DNA of 64,000 nt from Alphaproteobacteria bacterium (GCA_024640405.1 JAHEFB010000018.1:1-64000), one strand, 5' to 3'. Shown: positions 46,186-55,900, numbered from the stretch's first letter. Notes: generated from the letters alone by a model not told the origin. Translations and numbers: made by a program.

Positions 46186-47121
46186 ATGTCTGACACAACG
46201 AAATCATTTCTGGATATCTCGACCGTTTCAACCGATGACCTGAACGCCATGCTGTCGGGCGCGCTGTCTGCAAAGCACGCCCGCGTTGGCCAGCCCAGGG
46301 GCGTCCCGGACGGGCAGCGCCCGCTGGAAGGCCATTTGCTGGCCATGATCTTTGAAAAACCCTCGACCCGGACGCGGGTGTCGTTTGATGTCGCGATCCG
46401 CCAGCTGGGTGGTGAATCGATAGTTCTGTCGGCGGCTGATCTTCAGCTTGGCCGCGGAGAAAGTGTGGCAGACACCGCCCGGGTGCTGTCGCGCATGGTG
46501 GATGCCATCATGCTGCGTACCCACGGCGAGGAGAAGCTGCACGAACTGGCCTCTGAAGCCACCGTGCCGGTGATCAATGGCCTGACCGATACGTCCCATC
46601 CATGCCAGATCATGGCCGACCTGCTGACGCTTCAGGAGCACAAAGGGGCCATCGCCGGTAAATCCGTTGCCTGGGTGGGCGACGGCAACAATGTCCTGAC
46701 CTCATGGATACATGCAGCCGGCAAACTGGACTTCGAGCTCAGGGTTGCAACACCGCCGGAGCTGTCGCCGGACCCGGCTGCCCTGCAATGGGCCGGGCTC
46801 AATGGTGTGGAGTTGCATTTGACCACTGATCCGCAAGCCGCTGTAGCCAATGCAGACTGCGTGATTACCGATACCTGGGTATCGATGAATGATGCCGATG
46901 CGGCAAACCGGCATAATCTGTTGATGCCCTACCAGGTAAACGATGCCCTGATGGCGCAGGCCGGCAAGGATGCGGTGTTCATGCATTGCCTGCCGGCCCA
47001 TCGCGAGGAAGAGGTGACCGGTTCGGTGATCGATGGCCCGCAGTCGGTGGTGTTTGATGAAGCGGAAAACCGCATTCATTCGCAAAAGGCCATTTTGCGC
47101 TGGTGCCTCGGAAAATTATAG
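46186..47121 (+). CDS. argF: Ornithine carbamoyltransferase ArgF
   Basis: 311 residues. The carbamoyl phosphate motif STRTR is at 60-64 ([15 protein letters not shown]), then [29 protein letters not shown] and the C-terminal [15 protein letters not shown]. It forms citrulline from ornithine and carbamoyl phosphate. It lies in the argD-argF-hslO order common in alphaproteobacteria. Confidence 0.97.
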   Translation: MSDTTKSFLDISTVSTDDLNAMLSGALSAKHARVGQPRGVPDGQRPLEGHLLAMIFEKPSTRTRVSFDVAIRQLGGESIVLSAADLQLGRGESVADTARVLSRMVDAIMLRTHGEEKLHELASEATVPVINGLTDTSHPCQIMADLLTLQEHKGAIAGKSVAWVGDGNNVLTSWIHAAGKLDFELRVATPPELSPDPAALQWAGLNGVELHLTTDPQAAVANADCVITDTWVSMNDADAANRHNLLMPYQVNDALMAQAGKDAVFMHCLPAHREEEVTGSVIDGPQSVVFDEAENRIHSQKAILRWCLGKL

Positions 47122-47132
47122 AGCGAGAAGGA

Positions 47133-48128
47133 ATGGACGCCGACGTGAGCGAACCCGCAATGCTGGACATAACAACCGCGATTTCCGTCGAGGACGCAGT
47201 GATGCCGTTTGACATCAAGCCTCTGGGCGTGCGCGGCCGTGTTGTGCGGCTTGGCGGTGTTCTCGACGACATTTTAAACCGCCATGATTACCCGATGGCG
47301 GCATCGGCCGTTCTGGCGGAAGCGGTGGCGCTGGTGGCCATGTTCGGCGCCATGCTGAAATTCGACGGCAAGTTTATATTGCAGACCTCGACCGACGGAC
47401 CGATGTCGATGCTGGTGGCCGATTTCGTGTCGCCTGATCAGATCAGAGGCTATGCAAAGGTGGACGTGGCCGCACTCGAGCGACTGCAAGCAGGCGGCAC
47501 CATTACCGCGCAGTCGGTCATCGGCAATGGCCATCTCGCCATGACGGTTGACCAAGGCGAGGACATGGAACGCTACCAGGGCATTGTCGGGCTTCAGGAT
47601 GCAACATTGAGCGATGCGGCGCTTGACTATTTCCGGCAGTCGGAGCAAATTCCGACCCTGTTGCGCATGGCCGCCGGTCCGCTTGTTGGCCGCGCCGGTG
47701 AACAGGACAAATGGCGCGCCGGCGCCATCATGATCCAGCATCTGCCGGAAGACGGCGGTATCAGCCCGATGCAGGTCTATTCGGGCGATGACCCGTCCGG
47801 CAATGGCGAACCGGAGGTCGACGAAGACGACAACTGGCGCAAGGCGAAGCTGTTGCTGGAAACCGTCGAGGACCACGAACTGATCGATCCGCTTCTGTCA
47901 TCGGAACGCGTGCTGTACCGGCTGTTTCACGAAGACGGCGTCACCGTCTATCCGGAACTGAAACTCAAACGCTACTGCTCCTGCTCGGCAGACCGCCTGA
48001 AAGGCATTCTCGCCACCATGCCCGAAGACGACAAGTCCCACATGGCTGAAGACGGCATTATCGAGGTAAAATGCGAGTTCTGTTCGGCAAGTTACAACTT
48101 CGACGCGGATGAAATTCTGAATTCCTAG
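47133..48128 (+). CDS. hslO: Redox-regulated chaperone Hsp33 (HslO)
   Basis: 331 residues from ATG 47133, with AGAAGGA upstream; a GTG at 47103 would overlap argF. The Hsp33 fold is shown by VRGRVVRLGGVLDDILNRHD, AEAVALVAMFGAML and LQTSTDGPMSMLVADF. The C-terminal zinc switch cysteines are YCSCSADRL (about 280) and VKCEFCSASYNF (about 315). Under oxidation the zinc is lost and the protein becomes a holdase. Confidence 0.95.
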   Translation: MDADVSEPAMLDITTAISVEDAVMPFDIKPLGVRGRVVRLGGVLDDILNRHDYPMAASAVLAEAVALVAMFGAMLKFDGKFILQTSTDGPMSMLVADFVSPDQIRGYAKVDVAALERLQAGGTITAQSVIGNGHLAMTVDQGEDMERYQGIVGLQDATLSDAALDYFRQSEQIPTLLRMAAGPLVGRAGEQDKWRAGAIMIQHLPEDGGISPMQVYSGDDPSGNGEPEVDEDDNWRKAKLLLETVEDHELIDPLLSSERVLYRLFHEDGVTVYPELKLKRYCSCSADRLKGILATMPEDDKSHMAEDGIIEVKCEFCSASYNFDADEILNS

Positions 48129-48219
48129 CGGAGTTCATTATCCATCTCGGAGATTCGCCCTTGTACACTCAATGGCGTCGAAGGGCGGGAAACGGTTGTT
48201 CGCTGCGACGGCGAAACAA

Positions 48220-48296
48220 TGACCGCTTTCGGGAGTGAAGCAGACATTGCATGCGGCCATCAAAACCGGCCGCTGTTGACCCCAAGCGGACGTTAA
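48220..48296. repeat. Dispersed repeat (TGACCGCTTTCGGG...AAGCGGACGTTA)
   Basis: The left half, tgaccgctttcgggagtgaa followed by gcagacatt, recurs in diverged form at 52723-52751. The right half, tcaaaaccggccgctgttga followed by ccccaagcggac, recurs at 51082-51113. The element is roughly palindromic. All three copies lie inside or at the edges of the 48129-52846 island. Confidence 0.6.
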
Positions 48297-48333
48297 TTTG
48301 ACCTGGGTCGAAGCACTTTTTGCAAAAGAACAT

Positions 48334-48363
48334 GGCAGCGCCTCGGGGAGTTGAGGCACTGCC
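48334..48363 (-). terminator. Possible terminator of the 63-aa gene
   Basis: ggcagcgcctc and gaggcactgcc form an 11-bp stem with one mismatch; on the minus strand it is followed by a short T-rich run (atgttctttt). It lies about 45 bases past the stop at 48409. Confidence 0.4.
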
Positions 48364-48408
48364 AGCCGTGCATCTGCAGACTTGTAATCTGGTGGTCTTG
48401 TGGGGGCG

Positions 48409-48600
48409 TTAGCTGGAGGTTCGCGGCGTAGCGAAGATGTCTACAACGCGGGCGATCCAGGATTTAAACGTGATTGGCTGTCTGTTGACCTGCCGCTTTG
48501 GTTTCATACTCGTCCCCTCGTGCTTGAAGTGCTGCTGCATTTCACGTTCAATTTGCTTCTGATGCATCATTGGGCCCATCGGGTTTGGATCAAAGCTCAT
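48409..48600 (-). CDS. Small hypothetical protein, 63 aa
   Basis: ATG 48600 has an excellent ribosome binding site (AAGGAGATAAACA-ATG), the main argument that this frame is real and that the overlapping plus-strand frame (48400-48630) is not. The product is Met/His/Gln-rich at the start (MSFDPNPMGPMMHQKQIERE) and basic towards the end, with no signal or membrane segment. I do not recognise a family. Confidence 0.6.
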   Translation of the reverse strand: MSFDPNPMGPMMHQKQIEREMQQHFKHEGTSMKPKRQVNRQPITFKSWIARVVDIFATPRTSS

Positions 48601-48967
48601 TGTTTATCTCCTTCGCTGCTGGTTGAATGATGAACAAGCTATAGGGAGGGTGTGATCACGCCGTTCGGAGATGCGTGAAAGATGCGTAAAAACGACATTC
48701 ACGGGTATTGCCGACTATGGAACCTGCATTCAGACCACAAATGCTGAGTTTGATCAGGCCAAGTTTTGATGGACAGGATGCGAAACGGCCATCTCACAAT
48801 ATTCACAGCCTGCTTATCTGGCACGGTGGGTAAGGAAACCATCACCTCGATGGACCAAAGGCCCAACATGCACTAACAATCAAAGTGAACTACCCAGACG
48901 GGGGCTAGTCACGCTAACCTTACGCCGTGATCCCTCAGTTCATATGTTCGCAACAGGACCGTAGAAA
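48601..48967. other. Gene-free stretch before the BTAD regulator
   Basis: 367 AT-richer bases between two divergent genes. They must contain both promoters, but I see no consensus pair worth naming, no hairpin with a T-tract and no coding frame. Confidence 0.5.
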
Positions 48968-50971
48968 GTGAAGTTACGCCCGAATAGCACTGGTTCCAGA
49001 ACATTGAAGTTTCGGTTCATGGGGCCAGCACAAGTGCTTGCAGGAAACGGTGAAGCACTCCCCCTAAAGCGCAAGGATATCGCGTTGCTGGCTTATCTTT
49101 GCCTTCGACCCGATACGATCGCGTCGAGAGAAACTGTCAGCTCATTATTGTGGCCAGATAGCGCAGAAGAACAGGCACGTGCCAGCCTTCGTCAATCACT
49201 TGCCAGCATCAGAAAGGCATTCGGTCCTGCCGAGACCATAATGTCAGCCGACGCAAGCGCCCTGCGAATGGACCTAAGTAGGGTAGATGTCGATGTAAAA
49301 CAGTTCCTTGAGGGAACAGACACCAGCGAAATCCCAGCACTCGAGGAGAATATCAATTGGCACAAAGGAGAATTGCTGGAGGGGTTGGGGCCAATTTCTC
49401 CAGAGTATGATCGATGGCTCGACGCAGAGCGTGGTGCAATACAGTCCCATTACATTGCTGCTTTGCTAAAGCTCGTAGACGCTTGTGAAGCTGACAAGCG
49501 TCTAGAAGATGTCATCGCGAACGCTCAGAAGATGCTCAGCCTTGACCCTTTGCAGGAACATGTTCACCGCAGACTAATGCGCGCGTATTTTCTACAGAAA
49601 CGTTACGACGCAGCATTAAAGCAATTCGACAACTTAAAGGGCATTCTTTCTAGCCAACTCGGCGTAACACCAGAACAACCGACAATTGAACTCATGCACG
49701 CCATCCGCAAGGAACGCAATCAAGGGGCCGGGAATTCTTCAGCCCTGAGCCCAGGGGAGACTGCTGGCGAAGTGGCCGCTTCCTTGGTGGTGGAAACACC
49801 CTCACTACCGGACCGTCCCTCGATAGGTGTCTTACGTTTTCGAGGCCTCCCCAAAGACAGCAGCGCATATTTGCTCGGTGAAGGAATATCAGAGGATCTA
49901 ACCATCGAATTATCTCGAGAAGTGGACCTCATGGTGATTTCGCGACAATCTTCCTTTCACCTTGACGAAGAACAGATGCCAGCGCAGGAAATTGGCGCGA
50001 AATTGGGCGTCCACTTTTACGTTAGCGGTTCCGTGCGGGTGTCTGGAAACAAACTAAGAGTGACCGCACATTTGGTGAGCTGTGAGAACGGTTACGAGGT
50101 TTGGGCGGAGCGTTACGACCGGGACCTGGTGGATTTCTTTTCCATCCAAATCGAAATCGCTCGAACTGTTTCTGCAACGGTCGCCGACAGAATTGCTGCT
50201 GACACAAATGCGAAGTACAACTCAGTTCCTCCCGATGACTTGGAAAGCTATCAACTGGTGGTGCGTGGAATTGGTCAGGTGCACAAATTTGCTGCCGAAA
50301 GCTACTTGAACGCAATCAAGTTATTTGAGGAAGCTATTGCCAGAGCGCCCAAATATGGTCGGGCGTTTGGCTGGCTTGCGCTTTCCAAACTGTATTTGCG
50401 TTGGAACATCGATGCGAGCATCGATTTGTCGGATATTGTACCGATTGCAGAGCGGGCAATAGCACTCGGTCCGAACGATTCCAAAGGGCATTGCGCTCTG
50501 GCCATGTGCAACTTTATCAAGCGTGAATTTGACAGGGCGGAATTTCATTTTCAGTCTGCGCTTCGCGCAAATCCAAATGATGAGTTACTACTAACTGAGT
50601 ATGGCCGATATCTGATGTATATCGACCGACCCGAGGATGGGCTTCAGCGGATTAGGGAGGCAATGCGGGTCAATCCGTATTTCCCAGTATGGTTTTGGTC
50701 AATTCAGGGGCGCGTGTTGCATACGCTTGAGCGCTATGATGAGGCCGTAAAGGTATTTGAACGGGTTTCCAATCCTCCTTTCTATATCCATGTGTATCTT
50801 GCAGCTTGCTATGCGAAGTTAGATGACGTGGACAAAATGGAACAGGCTAAGGCGGCTCTATATGAGATGCGTCCGGAGTTTGATTTGGAGAGTTTTAAGG
50901 CCATATTCCCCTATAAGAACCCGAAATCGGCCAGTAGACTTTTTGATAGCTTCGAACTAGCGGGTTTATGA
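48968..50971 (+). CDS. BTAD-type regulator with TolB-like domain and TPR repeats
   Basis: 667 residues. An OmpR-like DNA-binding region (about 12-95: LKFRFMGPAQVLAGNGEALP, SLLWPDSAEEQARASLRQSL) leads into a bacterial transcriptional activation (BTAD) domain (about 105-240). A TolB-N/adenylate-cyclase-associated type domain follows (about 280-400: RPSIGVLRFRGLPKDSSAYL, LGEGISEDLTIELSR), then TPR-like helices to the end. No cyclase catalytic domain is present. This architecture is known from alphaproteobacterial one-component regulators, mostly of unknown targets. Base use is less GC-rich than in neighbouring operons, suggesting transfer. Confidence 0.85.
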   Translation: MKLRPNSTGSRTLKFRFMGPAQVLAGNGEALPLKRKDIALLAYLCLRPDTIASRETVSSLLWPDSAEEQARASLRQSLASIRKAFGPAETIMSADASALRMDLSRVDVDVKQFLEGTDTSEIPALEENINWHKGELLEGLGPISPEYDRWLDAERGAIQSHYIAALLKLVDACEADKRLEDVIANAQKMLSLDPLQEHVHRRLMRAYFLQKRYDAALKQFDNLKGILSSQLGVTPEQPTIELMHAIRKERNQGAGNSSALSPGETAGEVAASLVVETPSLPDRPSIGVLRFRGLPKDSSAYLLGEGISEDLTIELSREVDLMVISRQSSFHLDEEQMPAQEIGAKLGVHFYVSGSVRVSGNKLRVTAHLVSCENGYEVWAERYDRDLVDFFSIQIEIARTVSATVADRIAADTNAKYNSVPPDDLESYQLVVRGIGQVHKFAAESYLNAIKLFEEAIARAPKYGRAFGWLALSKLYLRWNIDASIDLSDIVPIAERAIALGPNDSKGHCALAMCNFIKREFDRAEFHFQSALRANPNDELLLTEYGRYLMYIDRPEDGLQRIREAMRVNPYFPVWFWSIQGRVLHTLERYDEAVKVFERVSNPPFYIHVYLAACYAKLDDVDKMEQAKAALYEMRPEFDLESFKAIFPYKNPKSASRLFDSFELAGL

Positions 50972-51458
50972 AAATGGCTTGATGCCAACTGGCAACAGCC
51001 GTTTCTGGCACGACGCGGACTAACTGCCCGACTTGCAATTTGGTCTGCTTACGAGGTTGAAGCAGACACACTCGACGAAAGTCAAAACCGGCTGCTTATG
51101 ACCCGGTGCGGACATCTGGGCGAGCAATAACTGCCACTACCAGCAGAATGACTCTGTAACCCGTGCTTCAAGTTGCTTCATCGCGATACCCCGGTTTTGC
51201 AATAGCCATCACCTCGTCATCAGTGAACACTCGCTCCTGTTTAAATCACCGCACTATCGCCGCCCTCGGTAATCAAGCCGATTGCCAGATAATCAGTTAA
51301 GTTCCCAAAAATGGTTCAGGGAATGTAAAGCCGCAACGAAAAAACCTGCGTGCGGCAGGGGTGCTACACACAGGCTTGAGCCAAGTTCACTAACCGAGGT
51401 CAGCAGAGTTTGGCTTTGTTCTGTAAGTGAGACGAACGACACTCCGATTTTGTCAAAC
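50972..51458. other. Gene-free stretch with repeat half-element
   Basis: 487 bases between the convergent regulator and outer-membrane genes. Bases 51082-51115 match the right half of the 48220 repeat. A 62-codon frame at 51282 has no ribosome binding site and no coding look. No clear terminator was found. Confidence 0.5.
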
Positions 51459-52436
51459 TCAGTTGGGTGATCTTAGGAAATCACCACCACACGCCCAGGC
51501 GCGTGTATCGATTGCATTGGAACGGTCGATGGCAACCAGACTGTCGCTATGTCCGCCAAGCCTGATTTTAACCCCACCCATGAACTGCGCGCCGTCCTCA
51601 GTGAAGGTTGAGGAAAACCCCACCTCTTCACCCGTACGTGAGCTTTCACTTTCGCACTCACGATAACTTCCGGATGCATAAATCTCCACACCGGGCATCG
51701 ACGTCAGGTAGCGAACCTGGCCTCCTACATTGAGTGACCGATCTGTATTGTCGATAGTGATCTGGCCGCTCCCGCCTCCGCTGTTCAATTCGGTGAACCG
51801 GGCAAACCCGGCAAATGCCAGATTGTCGCTGGCATAATAGGTCAGGTGGCCACCTGCGTAGAAACCGGTGTCAATTGACTTGGATGGTCCCAATGATTTT
51901 CCTGACCCGCCAAACGGGTTCTCATCCATCGGGATCAGTGCACCACCAAATCCGCCAATGGTGATCATGTCGGAAAAGAAGTATTCTGCGACGCCGCCAA
52001 TCTTGACGCTGTTCTGAAAACCGCCGCCTTCGTTGCCAAACGGGCTGAAAAAACCAGCTTCGATGCCGAACACGCCCATGGCCGGGTCACGCCAGAAGCC
52101 GATAACACCGCCTTGGAACTGGGTTGTGGAATTAGAGCCACCAAAATCGAAGTGCTCATGATCGGTATGAAATGCGCCACCAAGTTGAACATTCCAGTAC
52201 CCATGCAGCGGCAGCACGATGTCACCACCGCCCACGATGTGGGCTATTTCACTGTCACAGGAGTCCCGGCATTTCACTTTGATATTTCCACTGGTGCTAA
52301 GGTCAAGCCACGACGCGCCACCGCCGACAAACCCGGTCGCGGCATACGCGTAATCAGGTTCAGCCTGCGCAGGCCCCACCATGGAAACGCCGATCAAGGC
52401 CGTGCTGCCAAGAACGAATGTAAGAAGCTTTTTCAC
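51459..52436 (-). CDS. Outer-membrane beta-barrel-like protein
   Basis: 325 residues from GTG 52436, which has AGGGG upstream and yields a clean Sec signal (VKKLLTFVLGSTALIGVSMV, cleavage after AQA); the 25 extra codons to 52511 were rejected. The mature part is rich in Gly and alternating aromatic residues (YWNVQLGGAFHTDHEHFDFG, VEIYASGSYREC), as in transmembrane beta-strands. Two cysteines sit in KVKCRDSCDSE. The last strand is followed by about 30 polar residues, so the usual terminal aromatic is not at the end. Family not identified. Confidence 0.75.
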   Translation of the reverse strand: MKKLLTFVLGSTALIGVSMVGPAQAEPDYAYAATGFVGGGASWLDLSTSGNIKVKCRDSCDSEIAHIVGGGDIVLPLHGYWNVQLGGAFHTDHEHFDFGGSNSTTQFQGGVIGFWRDPAMGVFGIEAGFFSPFGNEGGGFQNSVKIGGVAEYFFSDMITIGGFGGALIPMDENPFGGSGKSLGPSKSIDTGFYAGGHLTYYASDNLAFAGFARFTELNSGGGSGQITIDNTDRSLNVGGQVRYLTSMPGVEIYASGSYRECESESSRTGEEVGFSSTFTEDGAQFMGGVKIRLGGHSDSLVAIDRSNAIDTRAWACGGDFLRSPN

Positions 52437-52846
52437 GTAACTAACCCCTGTCAGAATAATGAAACCACAAATCGTTAACGCACAACCCTTGATTGTCCGA
52501 CTCAAAAACACACTTACTTCGCGGAATTTTCATATGTGTGACATTTTTGCCACAGTGCCTGTTCGCCAATGGAGCAGGTATTGTGGAATGGCCAAGTCAG
52601 CAAAACGGGCGCGTGATCGACCCGTCTCAGCAACTGTGTGGTCGCACAACTGCCGTACTCATGGTGCCGCGTGGATTGACTGCTGTTGGCACATTTTGGA
52701 CTCTATACCCTTCCGAGTAAAATGACCGTTGTTGGGGGTGAAACGGACATTCTACAAAGGCATGCCAAACGGCGGCAAAGGGCCGGAATCGACTTTATTG
52801 AACATCGCCTGCATCGGCATCACGGATCAGAAAATCCCCGTACCGC
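52437..52846. other. Gene-free stretch with a repeat copy at its right end
   Basis: 410 bases between the outer-membrane-like gene and argE. Bases 52723-52766 resemble the left half of the 48220 repeat. Short plus-strand frames at 52459 and 52493 lack ribosome binding sites. The region marks the right border of the island. Confidence 0.5.
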
Positions 52847-54010
52847 CTACGAAACACTGAGTTCCTCCCCCAGCCTCACCAGAAACCGATCACACTCCGC
52901 CAACTGGCTGGCGGCGACGAATTCGTCCGGCTTGTGGGCCTGGTCGATGGAGCCCGGCCCGCAGATAACCGTTGACATGCCTGCCGCCTGGAAATGACCT
53001 GCTTCGGTTCCATAGGACACAACACTGGTGCGGTTTGAACCGGTCAGCCGCATGGCCAGCGACTTGGCTTCGCCGTCCGGTTCCGGCTCCAGTCCGGGCA
53101 CATTGACATAGTTGTCGGTTTCAATGCCGGCATCGGGGTATTTTGCGCGGATGATCTCGTTGCGGGCATGAACAAACGCTGCAACCCGGTCGCGGATTTC
53201 GTTCTCATCCTGGTCCGGCAGCAACCGCGCCTCCCACGATATGACGGCCTGGTTGGGCACGATGTTGACTGTCGTGCCGGAATGAAGCGACCCCACATGC
53301 ACCGTGGTGAATGCCGGGTCGAACTGGCAGTCCCCGGTTTTCCGGTCGCGCATTTCCTGCGCAATCAGGTTGATCTCGCTGGTCAGCATCACGGCTTCAT
53401 TCAGCGCGCTCCAGCCCAGTTGCGGTTTGCTGGAATGGGCCTCGACGCCGGTGATGGTGGTCTCAAAAGCCTGGCAGGCCTTCTGGCCGGTCACCACGTC
53501 CATCATGGTTGGCTCGCCGACAATGCACACCGACGGGTTCGGCATGTCATGGCCAAACCGCCTGATGGCCGGGATCACGCCTTCGCAACTGACTTCCTCA
53601 TCGCAGGAAAACACCAGATGCACCGGGCGGGCGAGGCTGCGCGCCTTCAACTGCGGAACCGCTGCCAGGCAACACGCCAGAAACCCCTTCATGTCACAGG
53701 TGCCGCGCCCGAACAGGTCACCGTCCGCTTCCGTCATGGTGAACGGGTCGGTCGCCCATGTCTGGCCCGTAACCGGCACGGTGTCGGTGTGTCCGGACAG
53801 GACCACGCCGCCATCCACCGCCGGCCCGATGCTGGCGACAAGGTTGGTCTTGCCCGGCGCATAATCGGCCCGGAAAGAAGTGACGCCCTGATCGCGCAGA
53901 TACGCTTCGACAAACTCGATCAGCGGGAAATTGGAATTGCACGAGGTCGTATCGAAACCGATCAGTTTCCCCAGCACTTCTGCTGACGACAGGGTGGTCT
54001 GGTCATTCAA
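52847..54010 (-). CDS. argE: Acetylornithine deacetylase ArgE
   Basis: 387 residues, M20 metallopeptidase family. VLSGHTDTVPVTGQTW carries the first metal histidine, FGRGTCDMKGFLAC the bridging Asp, FSCDEEVSCEG the catalytic Glu pair, and GTEAGHFQAAGMSTVICGPG the late Glu/His region. It releases acetate from N-acetylornithine (the linear arginine route). It lies 4.7 kb from argF; the island sits between. Confidence 0.92.
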   Translation of the reverse strand: MNDQTTLSSAEVLGKLIGFDTTSCNSNFPLIEFVEAYLRDQGVTSFRADYAPGKTNLVASIGPAVDGGVVLSGHTDTVPVTGQTWATDPFTMTEADGDLFGRGTCDMKGFLACCLAAVPQLKARSLARPVHLVFSCDEEVSCEGVIPAIRRFGHDMPNPSVCIVGEPTMMDVVTGQKACQAFETTITGVEAHSSKPQLGWSALNEAVMLTSEINLIAQEMRDRKTGDCQFDPAFTTVHVGSLHSGTTVNIVPNQAVISWEARLLPDQDENEIRDRVAAFVHARNEIIRAKYPDAGIETDNYVNVPGLEPEPDGEAKSLAMRLTGSNRTSVVSYGTEAGHFQAAGMSTVICGPGSIDQAHKPDEFVAASQLAECDRFLVRLGEELSVS

Positions 54011-54039
54011 GGGGGCTGTCTCCGGATACTGACTGCGGT

Positions 54040-54438
54040 TCAGTTGATGGTAAGTTCTGCAGCGGGTGAGTCCAGTGAAAACGCCGGAACCTCCACCTGC
54101 AGCATCTCGCCATTGCTTTCCTCCATGGTGTAGAAACCGGCCATGAAGCCGCTCGACGTGGCCAGCGGGCAGCCGGAGGTATATTCAAACCGCTCGCCGG
54201 GCCCCAGTGTCGGCTGTTTGCCGACGACGCCTTCGCCGTCGACGTCCTGGCGCTGGCCGTTGGCGTCAATGATTTCCCAGTGCCGGGTGCGCAGGGTGAC
54301 GGTTTTGCTGCCCTTGTTTTCGATGCATATCGTATAGGCCCAGACATAGTAGCTTTCGGCAGGGTCGGAGCGGTCGTCCAGGTATTGTGGCAGGACCGAT
54401 ACTTCTATGCCGTGTGTGACTGCCTGGTAAATGTCCAT
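54040..54438 (-). CDS. apaG: ApaG protein
   Basis: 132 residues, a single fibronectin-III-like ApaG domain: YVWAYTICIENKGSKTVTLR, HWEIIDANGQRQDVDGEGVV, LGPGERFEYTSGCPLATSSG and FMAGFYTMEESNGEMLQVEV. ApaG is linked to divalent cation handling and, in E. coli, sits with ksgA-apaH. In alphaproteobacteria it is often close to hslO, which here is 5.9 kb away beyond the island. Confidence 0.95.
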   Translation of the reverse strand: MDIYQAVTHGIEVSVLPQYLDDRSDPAESYYVWAYTICIENKGSKTVTLRTRHWEIIDANGQRQDVDGEGVVGKQPTLGPGERFEYTSGCPLATSSGFMAGFYTMEESNGEMLQVEVPAFSLDSPAAELTIN

Positions 54439-54624
54439 GATTCGCCCTGCCGATGTTTGTTTGCGCGCCTCTGGTCATACGGTGAAAGCCTGGATCAAAT
54501 GTCTTGCTGGTCCATTTTATCCACGATAATCAACTCACAGGCGACTGTATGTGATCGTAATGGCCGACACCGATTTGTCGATATGGTAATTCTGCAATGT
54601 GAAACGCATCAGAAAGCAATCCAG

Positions 54625-55722
54625 ATGACTTCCCAAGCTGCCAACGGCATCGCACCTGCCCATATTATCCGCCAGATGGTTGAAACCGGCCACGTAATTG
54701 CCGACAGCCCGCTCGACGTCGACCAGGTGCAGCCTGCAAGCCTCGATTTGCGGCTGGGAGAAGTGGCCTGGCGGGTCAGGGCGTCGTTCATGCCCGGCCC
54801 GCGAAACACGGTTTCCGACCGGCTGGAGCAGCTTTCGCTGCACAAGATCGACCTGACTGACAGTGCGGTGCTGGAAGTCGGTTGTGTCTATATCGTGCCG
54901 CTGCTGGAATCGCTGGCGCTGGACGACACCATGTCTGCCGCCGCCAACCCGAAGAGCTCCACCGGCAGGCTGGATATTTTTACCCGCGTCATTGCCGACA
55001 GGGCGTCCGAATTCGACACCGTACCTGCCGGATACACCGGACCGCTTTATGCCGAAATATCGCCGCGCACATTCCCGATCCTCGTGCGCACCGGGTCGCG
55101 CCTGTCGCAGATCCGCTTTCGCGCCGGTACAGTGGCGCCCAGCGATGAGCTGATCCACGAACTGCACAAGCAAAAGCCGTTGGTCACTTCAGGCGATGTC
55201 TCCATCGACAACGGCATCGCCCTGAGCGTCGACCTGTCCAGTTTCGGAGACGGTCAGCCGGTGGGGTTTCGGGCCAAGCGGCATTCGGGCCTGGTGGACG
55301 TGGACAAGAAGGCCGGGCTGGAGGTTCTCGACTACTGGGATCCGATCTGGCAGCACGGCTACCTGATACTCGACCCGGACCAGTTTTATATCCTGGCGTC
55401 CAAGGAAGCGGTTCGCGTACCGCCGACGCACGCTGCTGAAATGGTGCCGTTCAATCCGCTGGTCGGTGAATTCCGGGTGCATTACGCAGGCTTCTTTGAC
55501 CCCGGATTCGGTGATGCATCAGGCGGCGGTGAAGGCGCGCGCGCGGTGCTGGAGGTCCGCAGCCACGAAGTGCCGTTCATTCTCGAAGACGGCCAGATCA
55601 TCGGCCGGCTGGTCTACGAACCCCTGAGCGAGCCGCCTGAAACCGTCTACGGCCAGGGCATCGGCTCGAACTACCAGAAACAGGGCCTGAAGCTGTCCAA
55701 GCATTTCAAGGCTTTTAAGTAA
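54625..55722 (+). CDS. dcd: 2'-Deoxycytidine 5'-triphosphate deaminase-like protein
   Basis: 365 residues from ATG 54625. The open frame extends back to 54280, but that part is antisense to apaG; an ATG at 54583 is the only other option. It has two Dcd/dUTPase-like halves: LDVDQVQPASLDLRLGEVAW with AAANPKSSTGRLDIFTRVIA, and a second half with FRAKRHSGLVDVDKKAGLEV, FNPLVGEFRVHYAGFFDPGF and HEVPFILEDGQIIGRLVYEP. This is the long alphaproteobacterial Dcd form. It should convert dCTP to dUTP for thymidylate synthesis. Confidence 0.88.
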   Translation: MTSQAANGIAPAHIIRQMVETGHVIADSPLDVDQVQPASLDLRLGEVAWRVRASFMPGPRNTVSDRLEQLSLHKIDLTDSAVLEVGCVYIVPLLESLALDDTMSAAANPKSSTGRLDIFTRVIADRASEFDTVPAGYTGPLYAEISPRTFPILVRTGSRLSQIRFRAGTVAPSDELIHELHKQKPLVTSGDVSIDNGIALSVDLSSFGDGQPVGFRAKRHSGLVDVDKKAGLEVLDYWDPIWQHGYLILDPDQFYILASKEAVRVPPTHAAEMVPFNPLVGEFRVHYAGFFDPGFGDASGGGEGARAVLEVRSHEVPFILEDGQIIGRLVYEPLSEPPETVYGQGIGSNYQKQGLKLSKHFKAFK

Positions 55723-55724
55723 TT

Positions 55725-55890
55725 AGCTCACGCCAGCAGCCTTGGGCTGCGCTCCGCTGGGGCGCACTTCGTGCGGTGGCCGGTCGGCCTTGCCTCAGCA
55801 CTGCGTGCTTCGGAGGGAGTACATCACTACGGTTGTGCAGGGTCGGAGAACGGCCTGAGCGAAGCGAGGACAAGCTGTTCGACCAGAATC
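55725..55890. repeat. Second copy of the 27992 repeat family, inverted
   Basis: Bases gctgcgctccgctggggcgc and the following acttcgtgcg, the ccttgcctcagcactgcgtg run and the tgttcgacca end match, in reverse complement, the element at 28024-28170. It fills the gap between dcd and lepA, where no gene fits. Its outer ends lack the perfect 22-bp repeats. Confidence 0.7.
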
Positions 55891-55900
55891 AAGCCTCTTC

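Noticed and set aside
48400-48630. 76-aa plus-strand frame opposite the 63-aa gene
   Set aside because: It has no ribosome binding site, while the minus-strand frame has a near-perfect one (AAGGAGATAAACA-ATG).
51282-51470. 62-aa plus-strand frame in the island
   Set aside because: No ribosome binding site, no recognisable motif, and it runs into the convergent gene.
52459-52725. Short plus-strand frames upstream of argE
   Set aside because: No start context; one contains a weak hydrophobic run, but nothing else supports expression.
54280-54624. N-terminal extension of the dCTP deaminase frame
   Set aside because: It is antisense to apaG and does not look like Dcd sequence; ATG 54625 gives the family length.
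55723-55900. Possible rRNA or tRNA-like structure suggested by strong GC palindromes
   Set aside because: It matches the 27992 repeat family and has no cloverleaf or conserved rRNA segment.
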